This document shows, in pieces, positions 59,501-64,000 of a stretch of DNA of 64,000 bases; within the stretch, counting starts at the first letter, position 1, and each line of letters starts with the position of its first letter. A program made the position numbers and the translations under genes. Below the pieces are notes generated by a model that saw nothing but the letters and a program-made list of their open reading frames with translations, was not told the origin of the DNA and made no database searches. Origin of the DNA: Pseudomonas sp. SDI (GTDB lineage: Bacteria > Pseudomonadota > Gammaproteobacteria > Pseudomonadales > Pseudomonadaceae); contig NZ_QETK01000014.1 in assembly GCF_003105155.1 (NCBI RefSeq), forward strand, positions 62,001-126,000, read 5' to 3'.

Positions 59501-60489
59501 AAGAATGCAAGCGCGGCACCTTTATCATGCCGACCCTGATCGAGCTGGAAAGCTTCGACGAGCTGCAGCGCGAGATCTTCGGCCCGGTTCTGCACGTGGT
59601 CCGCTACAACCGCAAGAACCTCGACCAACTGATCGAACAGATCAATGCCTCCGGCTATGGCTTGACCCTGGGCGTGCATACCCGTATCGACGAGACCATC
59701 GCCAAGGTGATCGACAACGTCCATGCCGGTAACGTCTACGTCAACCGCAACATCGTCGGTGCCGTGGTCGGTGTGCAGCCGTTTGGCGGCGAAGGCCTCT
59801 CGGGCACCGGGCCGAAGGCCGGTGGTCCGCTGTACCTGTACCGCCTGCTGTCGACCCGTCCGGCCGATGCAATCGAGCAGTCGTTCAAGCGTGCCGATGG
59901 CGACAGCGTGCCGGACAGCCGTCTGCGCGACAGCCTGCTCAAGCCGCTGGAAGCGTTCAAGGCCTGGGCTGGCAGCAAGCAGCTGGGCGACCTGGTGCAG
60001 TTGAGCGAGCAGTTCGCCCAGCAGTCGCAGAGCGGCGTGACCCGCCTGCTGGCCGGCCCGACTGGCGAGCGCAACAGCTACACCATCCTGCCGCGCGAAC
60101 ACGTGCTGTGCCTGGCCGACAGCGAAGCCGACCTGCTGACCCAGCTGGCCGCGGTACTGGCGGTGGGCAGTTCGGCAGTGTTTGTCGATGCCGAGCCGGG
60201 CAAATCGCTGCGGGCTCGCCTGCCGAAGGACGTGCAAGCGCGCATCCAGCTGGTGGCCGACTGGAACAAGGACGAGGTGGTGTTCGACGCGGTGCTGCAC
60301 CACGGCGACTCCGACCAGCTGCGCGGCGTCTGCGAGCAGGTGGCCAAGCGTGCTGGCGCGATTGTTGGCGTGCATGGCCTGTCGTCGGGCGATACCGGGA
60401 TTGCCCTGGAGCGCCTGGTGATCGAACGCGCGCTGAGCGTGAACACGGCGGCAGCGGGCGGTAACGCAAGCCTGATGACCATCGGTTGA
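56536..60489 (+). CDS. putA: Trifunctional PutA: repressor, proline dehydrogenase and glutamate-semialdehyde dehydrogenase
   Basis: Oxidises proline to glutamate and represses the put genes when proline is absent. The 1317-residue product starts with a ribbon-helix-helix DNA-binding domain (residues 2-47, MATTTLGVKLDDPTRERLK, RTPHWLIKQAIFNYLE), then proline dehydrogenase (about 260-570, GPGISIKLSALHPRYSRAQYERV parts such as IKLSALHPRY, and RLVKGAYWDSEIKRAQ), then the aldehyde dehydrogenase domain (about 650-1115) with SPWNFPLAIF, ETGGQNAMIVDSSALTEQ (catalytic region E) and GQRCSALRVLCLQ with the active cysteine. The C-terminal tail is about 200 residues. A GAGGA ribosome site precedes the ATG. 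Confidence 0.98.
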   Translation: MATTTLGVKLDDPTRERLKAAAQSIDRTPHWLIKQAIFNYLEKLEGGATLTELNGQASNLVDEAGDVPTDPAHQCFLEFAESILPQSVLRAAITSAYRRPEPEVVPMLLEQARLPAAMAEATNKLAAGIAEKLRNQKSAGGRAGIVQGLLQEFSLSSQEGVALMCLAEALLRIPDKGTRDALIRDKISTGNWQPHLGNSPSLFVNAATWGLLLTGKLVSTHNESGLTSSLSRIIGKSGEPMIRKGVDMAMRLMGEQFVTGETIAEALANASKFEAKGFRYSYDMLGEAALTEHDAQKYLASYEQAIHSIGKASHGRGIYEGPGISIKLSALHPRYSRAQYERVMEELYPRLLSLTLLAKQYDIGLNIDAEEADRLELSLDLLERLCFEPQLSGWNGIGFVIQAYQKRCPYVIDYVIDLARRSRHRLMIRLVKGAYWDSEIKRAQVEGLEGYPVYTRKVYTDVSYIACARKLLSVPEVIYPQFATHNAHTLSAIYQIAGQNYYPGQYEFQCLHGMGEPLYEQVVGKIADGKLNRPCRVYAPVGTHETLLAYLVRRLLENGANTSFVNRIADQSISIQELVADPVATIERMATQEGGFGLPHPRIPLPRELYGAERANSAGIDMANEHRLASLSCALLATAHNNWKAEPLLGCAASNEPAAAVLNPSDHRDVVGHVQEATVGDVDNAIQCALNAAPIWQATPAAERAAILERAADLMEGEIQPLMGLLVREAGKTYANAIAEVREAVDFLRYYAVQARNDFSNDAHRPLGPVVCISPWNFPLAIFSGQVAAALAAGNPVLAKPAEQTPLIAAQAVRLMLEAGIPQGVVQLLPGRGETVGARLVGDERVKGVMFTGSTEVARLLQRNIAGRLDNQGRPIPLIAETGGQNAMIVDSSALTEQVVIDVVSSAFDSAGQRCSALRVLCLQEDSADRVIEMLKGAMAESRLGNPERLSVDIGPVIDAEAKAGIEKHIQGMREKGRSVYQVAIADSEECKRGTFIMPTLIELESFDELQREIFGPVLHVVRYNRKNLDQLIEQINASGYGLTLGVHTRIDETIAKVIDNVHAGNVYVNRNIVGAVVGVQPFGGEGLSGTGPKAGGPLYLYRLLSTRPADAIEQSFKRADGDSVPDSRLRDSLLKPLEAFKAWAGSKQLGDLVQLSEQFAQQSQSGVTRLLAGPTGERNSYTILPREHVLCLADSEADLLTQLAAVLAVGSSAVFVDAEPGKSLRARLPKDVQARIQLVADWNKDEVVFDAVLHHGDSDQLRGVCEQVAKRAGAIVGVHGLSSGDTGIALERLVIERALSVNTAAAGGNASLMTIG

Positions 60490-60517
60490 TCGGCTTCGGC
60501 GGGTTTCACTGAAAAAG

Positions 60518-60546
60518 AAAAAGGAGAGCTTCGGCTCTCCTTTTTT
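60518..60546 (+). terminator. Intrinsic terminator after putA
   Basis: GGAGAGC-TTCG-GCTCTCC with flanking A-T pairs is followed by a T6 tract, about 30 bases after the putA stop. The A tract on the left lets it work in the other direction too, although no gene ends just there. Confidence 0.9.
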
Positions 60547-60586
60547 ATTGCCCGGCGCTACCAGGCAATCCACTTGGACCGCCTGC

Positions 60587-61147
60587 TCAACTGAGCAGCG
60601 GCTTGAAGAGGATGAAATAGAGGAAGCCACCGCCAAGCATCCAGAGCCCGTTCTCCGGCGTGAAATCGGCATTCCCCTTGCCCTCTTCGTCGCCCTCGCA
60701 GAAGTTGATCGCGATCTGTGCTTTGACCAGCGCCACATACTGGACCGCGCTGAGCACGACGCTGGTCACCCCCCACAATAGCGGAGCGCTCAGCAGCCAC
60801 GAACTGGTCGCTATCCCCAGAATGAGCGGAATGATCGCGGCAAGCGTGATACCGAGTGGTGAGAACGGGTGATACCGCTCCGACGCGCGAATCCGCAGGT
60901 GGACCCGGGACAACAGTGGGTAAAGCAGCAGCACGCCGAAAATGGTGCGCAGGCGCGGCCTGATGGCTTGCCCGCTGGCCTGTTTGTAGAGCGCCCAGTT
61001 CTTGTAATACCAGTAGACGCCGTAAAGACCGGCCGTACAAAGGTGCATCACGATCAGCTTTTTTAGCGACACCACAAAGAATGCAGGCGCGGATTTGTCG
61101 GTGGGCGGTGCGGCGGGAACTGCCTGGGAAGTTGTATCCATGGACAT
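60587..61147 (-). CDS. Membrane protein of unknown function, first of two paralogues
   Basis: A 186-residue inner-membrane protein. After a hydrophilic N-terminus of about 22 residues it has FFVVSLKKLIVMHLCTAGLYGVYWYYKNWALYK (key YWYYKNW near residue 46), then GVLLLYPLL, IIPLILGIATSSWLLSAPLLW, and a C-terminal tract QIAINFCEGDEEGKGNADF followed by a last helix. About four helices are likely. The gene 160 bases upstream encodes a clear relative with the same YWYYxNW and QxAIN-EGD motifs. I know no function for the family; the start could be the first ATG or one two codons on. Confidence 0.7.
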   Translation of the reverse strand: MSMDTTSQAVPAAPPTDKSAPAFFVVSLKKLIVMHLCTAGLYGVYWYYKNWALYKQASGQAIRPRLRTIFGVLLLYPLLSRVHLRIRASERYHPFSPLGITLAAIIPLILGIATSSWLLSAPLLWGVTSVVLSAVQYVALVKAQIAINFCEGDEEGKGNADFTPENGLWMLGGGFLYFILFKPLLS

Positions 61148-61306
61148 GATTTCAACCTTTGCTTAGGAGCCGAAATTCAAGTCCATAACTCCAACCGAAA
61201 GATGCCATCTTCTTCCTACCACATCGTAGGACGCTTCTCGATTGCAGGGCGGTGCCAGATTTCGCTGGCAAGGCCAGCCCTCACAGAAACGCGGGGGAGC
61301 CTGCCG

Positions 61307-61927
61307 TCACTGCACCCGCTGCGCCAGCATCCATGCAATGGCATACAAACTGCTCCAGGCGTAAATGATCAACGTGCCAATGGCCATCCAGGTTGCATTG
61401 AGCCAGGTGATGCGGAAGTTCTGCCGCCCAGCGGCATCGCCTTCGGCAATATTGATCGCCTGCTGGGCACAGACCATGGACACGAAAGTCAGGCAGGTAA
61501 GCGGTGCAAATGCGATCCACATGGCAATGGACGAGGACATCACCAACCAGCGCACAGGGCTGGCCGGAATAGCGCTGAGCACGCTGAGTACGAGGAGGAG
61601 CAACGTTGGCAGCCAGTACATCAATGTGATGCGTAGCGGCGACACGACAAAGCCAGGCGCTGTTACCGCCGCACGTTGCGACACGCGTCTCAGCAATGGG
61701 TAGAGCGTGAAGGGGCCGAGAAAGCAGAGCAACAACGGCACCCACTTGGAACCTTTCGCCCCTCGGCACAGCGACCAGTTGCGGTAATACCAGTAGGCAG
61801 CGTAAAGCCCCATGGTAAAGACCAGCATGATCAAGAATTTTGAAATAGCCACCACGTGAAAGTGGGGGGGTGCGTTGAACTGAGCGGGCACTTCAGCGCT
61901 GACCCGGGAAATACTCACTATCGACAT
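61307..61927 (-). CDS. Membrane protein of unknown function, second paralogue
   Basis: A 206-residue membrane protein related to its downstream neighbour. It has HVVAISKFLIMLVFTMGLYAAYWYYRNW at about 24-50, PFTLYPLLRR, two or three central helices (about 92-150) and a C-terminal QQAINIAEGDAAGRQNF followed by a hydrophobic end (about 180-200). The motif order equals that of the 60587-61147 gene, so they arose by duplication. No catalytic motif or signal peptide is visible. The ATG start lies five bases after an upstream GAG-type site of moderate strength. Function is unknown. Confidence 0.7.
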   Translation of the reverse strand: MSIVSISRVSAEVPAQFNAPPHFHVVAISKFLIMLVFTMGLYAAYWYYRNWSLCRGAKGSKWVPLLLCFLGPFTLYPLLRRVSQRAAVTAPGFVVSPLRITLMYWLPTLLLLVLSVLSAIPASPVRWLVMSSSIAMWIAFAPLTCLTFVSMVCAQQAINIAEGDAAGRQNFRITWLNATWMAIGTLIIYAWSSLYAIAWMLAQRVQ

Positions 61928-62067
61928 TTGACTGACCCTCGCTTACGAAAGCCGTCATCTAATGCTCATCGTGCAGCGAATAATGTCGTACTGTGCTTTT
62001 CTTGGCGTACGACCTTTCTGCATTTCTCATATGAGGGCGTTCATCCGAGCTGGCGTTTTGCGCCAGA

Positions 62068-62092
62068 TCGCGGGACGAGCCCGCGCCCACAG
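62068..62092. repeat. REP-like element
   Basis: TCGCGGGACGAGCCCGCGCCCACAG includes the hairpin CGCGGG-ACGAG-CCCGCG and the same TCGCGGGACGAG core as the repeat at 41237. It lies between the second paralogue and the acyl-CoA dehydrogenase gene, in their divergent intergenic region. Confidence 0.6.
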
Positions 62093-62202
62093 AGCGTGCA
62101 GCAAGGCCATCTCTTCTACCCCACCATCACCCCCATCTATTTCCCTGTGCAGCACTCGGCGCGCTGCCTAGACTCGGCTCATCCCCGCACAGGAACAGCG
62201 CC

Positions 62203-64000
62203 ATGTCCGAGACCCTGCTCAGCGCCCGCAACCTGGCCTTCGAACTCTACGAAGTGCTCGATGCCGAGGCCCTCACCCAACGCCCACGCTTCAGCGAGCA
62301 CAGCCGCGAAACCTTCGACGCTGCCCTCGCCACCGCACGCGCCATCGCCGAAAAGTACTTTGCCCCGCACAACCGCAAAGGCGACGAGAACGAACCGCGC
62401 TACGAGCACGGCGAAGCCGTGCTGATTCCCGAGGTGAAGCCCGCCGTGGACGCCTTCCTGGAGGCCGGCTTCCTCAACGCCAACCGCGATTTCGAAGCCG
62501 GCGGCATGCAACTGCCCACCCTGCTCTCGCAGGCCTGTTTCGCCCACTTCCAGGCCGCCAACGCCGGCACCACGGCCTACCCGTTCCTGACCATGGGCGC
62601 CGCCAACCTGATCGAGAACTTCGGCAGCGACGAGCAGAAGCGGCTGTTCCTGCAACCGATGATCGACGGCCGTTTCTTCGGCACCATGGCCCTCACCGAG
62701 CCTCATGCCGGCTCGTCCCTGGCCGACATCCGTACCCGTGCCGAACCCGCCGCCGACGGCAGCTACCGCCTGCGCGGCAACAAGATCTTCATCTCCGGCG
62801 GCGACCACCCGCTGGCCGAAAATATCGTCCACCTGGTGCTGGCGAAACTGCCCGACGCCCCGCCCGGGGTCAAAGGCATCTCGCTGTTCATCGTGCCGAA
62901 GTTCCTGGTCAACCCCGACGGCAGCCTCGGCCCACGCAACGACGTGCTACTGGCCGGGCTGTTCCACAAGATGGGCTGGCGCGGCACCACCTCCACCGCA
63001 TTGAACTTCGGCGACCACGGCAACTGCGTCGGCTACCTGATCGGCCAGCCGCATCAGGGCCTGGCCTGTATGTTCCAGATGATGAACGAGGCGCGCATCG
63101 GTGTCGGCATGGGCGCGGTGATGCTCGGCTACGCCGGCTACCTGTACGCCCTCGACTACGCCCGCCAACGCCCGCAAGGTCGCCTGCCGGACAACAAGGA
63201 CCCGGCCACCGCCGCCGTGCCGATCATCGGCCATAGCGACGTGAAGCGCATGCTGCTGGCGCAGAAAGCCTACGTCGAAGGCGCCTTCGACCTCGGTCTG
63301 TACGCCGCCCGGCTGTTCGACGACAGCCACACCGCCGCCAGCGCAGAGCAGCGCCAGCAGGCCCAGCAACTGCTCGACCTGCTGACCCCGATCGTTAAAT
63401 CCTGGCCCTCGGAGTTCTGCCTCAAGGCCAACGAGCTGGCCATCCAGGTTCTCGGCGGCCATGGTTACACTCGCGAATACCCGGTAGAGCAGTACTACCG
63501 CGATAACCGCCTGAACCCGATCCACGAAGGCACCCACGGCATCCAGTCGCTCGACTTGCTTGGGCGCAAACTGGCGCAGAACGGCGGTGCCGGACTCAAG
63601 CAACTGGTACGGTTGATCGCTGGCTGCTGTGAGCGCGCGCGCCCGTTCGCCAGCCTCGATGCCCTGCGCCAGCCACTGGAACAGCTGCTGAGCCGCCTGC
63701 AGCAGGTCACCTTGGGGCTGCTCGGCGACCTGGCCCGCGGCGAGGTCAACAGCGCCCTGGCCAACTCGGCGCTGTACCTCAAGGCCTTCGGTCATTGCGT
63801 GATCGGCTGGCGCTGGCTGGAACAGGCGATTCGCGCCGAGCAGGGTCTGGCCGAAGGCAACCCGGCGGATACCGGGTTCTATCGCGGCAAACTGCAGGCG
63901 GCACGGTTTTTCCTCACCTGGGAAGTGCCGGGCTGCCATAATGAGCTCGCACTGCTCGAGGCCCGCGACGACACCTGCCTGAGCATGCACGACGAGTGGT
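62203..64000 (+). CDS. Acyl-CoA dehydrogenase (C-terminal end cut by the window edge)
   Basis: FAD-dependent first step of fatty acyl-CoA beta-oxidation. 599 codons are visible without a stop; homologues of about 600 residues exist, so only a few codons are probably missing. Domains: an N-terminal helical part, GTMALTEPHAGSSLADIRT (middle domain), a C-terminal helical bundle with ARIGVGMGAVML and HGYTREYPVEQYYRDNRLNPIHEGTHGIQS where the E of HEGT is the catalytic base in this family, and an extra C-terminal Acyl-CoA_dh_C-type domain from about residue 460. An AGGAA ribosome site precedes the ATG. Chain-length preference is not readable. Confidence 0.92.
   Translation, partial: MSETLLSARNLAFELYEVLDAEALTQRPRFSEHSRETFDAALATARAIAEKYFAPHNRKGDENEPRYEHGEAVLIPEVKPAVDAFLEAGFLNANRDFEAGGMQLPTLLSQACFAHFQAANAGTTAYPFLTMGAANLIENFGSDEQKRLFLQPMIDGRFFGTMALTEPHAGSSLADIRTRAEPAADGSYRLRGNKIFISGGDHPLAENIVHLVLAKLPDAPPGVKGISLFIVPKFLVNPDGSLGPRNDVLLAGLFHKMGWRGTTSTALNFGDHGNCVGYLIGQPHQGLACMFQMMNEARIGVGMGAVMLGYAGYLYALDYARQRPQGRLPDNKDPATAAVPIIGHSDVKRMLLAQKAYVEGAFDLGLYAARLFDDSHTAASAEQRQQAQQLLDLLTPIVKSWPSEFCLKANELAIQVLGGHGYTREYPVEQYYRDNRLNPIHEGTHGIQSLDLLGRKLAQNGGAGLKQLVRLIAGCCERARPFASLDALRQPLEQLLSRLQQVTLGLLGDLARGEVNSALANSALYLKAFGHCVIGWRWLEQAIRAEQGLAEGNPADTGFYRGKLQAARFFLTWEVPGCHNELALLEARDDTCLSMHDEW

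Noticed and set aside
56482..60738. Uninterrupted antisense reading frame of about 1400 codons opposite putA
   Set aside because: putA is unmistakable on the plus strand with all three domains. In high-GC genes with G/C at third positions the antisense frame often lacks stops; the translation has low complexity and no family motif.

Overview
The window is GC-rich, densely packed chromosomal DNA from a Pseudomonas, most likely of the P. putida group. This rests on gene order (nnrD-tsaE-amiB-mutL-miaA-hfq-hflX, the motAB/HDOD/rhodanese/psd/serB block, the parE/parC block, thiC with cytX, waaA, hldE-msbA followed by an LPS-core cluster, and putP/putA), on P. aeruginosa-type residues such as ParC S87/E91, on a trifunctional PutA with a ribbon-helix-helix domain, and on scattered Pseudomonas-type REP palindromes. 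No tRNA, rRNA, CRISPR array, insertion sequence or prophage gene is visible. hflX at the left edge is cut, and the acyl-CoA dehydrogenase gene at the right edge probably lacks only its last few codons.

Layout. 1-6936 (minus): the nnrD-tsaE-amiB-mutL-miaA-hfq-hflX run (metabolite repair, tRNA modification, cell wall, mismatch repair, RNA chaperone, ribosome GTPase). 7000-10527: queG, a TRIC-type membrane protein, orn and rsgA. 10696-11800: two small TIR-domain genes, the most accessory-looking part of the window, closed by a strong bidirectional terminator. 11894-18485: stator genes motAB, an HDOD protein, a rhodanese, psd and serB. 18621-20117: an AhpA/YtjB-like membrane protein whose C-terminus looks like a degenerate nucleotide-cyclase domain. 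20255-29523 (minus): an orphan PqiC-like lipoprotein, then nudF-DUF1249-cpdA-yqiA-parE-esterase-aspartic protease-parC. 29707-33674: an RsiV-type lipoprotein, then TPP-riboswitch-controlled thiC followed by cytX. 34065-41219: tolC, waaA, a LysR regulator divergent from an SMR pump, and a three-gene oxidoreductase/aldo-keto reductase/unknown cluster. 41334-53587: hldE, msbA, a kinase-fold protein and a seven-gene, tightly overlapping LPS core/O-antigen operon (wapO to waaL). 53730-60489: rlmJ, and divergent putP/putA separated by a control region with seven GTTGCA PutA-type operators. 60587-64000: two tandem paralogous membrane proteins of unknown function and an acyl-CoA dehydrogenase.

Most of the window is conserved core genome. 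The parts most worth following up are the tandem TIR pair (one with an intact WxxxE glutamate, one with a glycine at that position), the cyclase-like C-terminus of the AhpA homologue, the paired unknown membrane proteins near putA, the PutA operator array, and the kinase-fold protein that lacks the catalytic aspartate.
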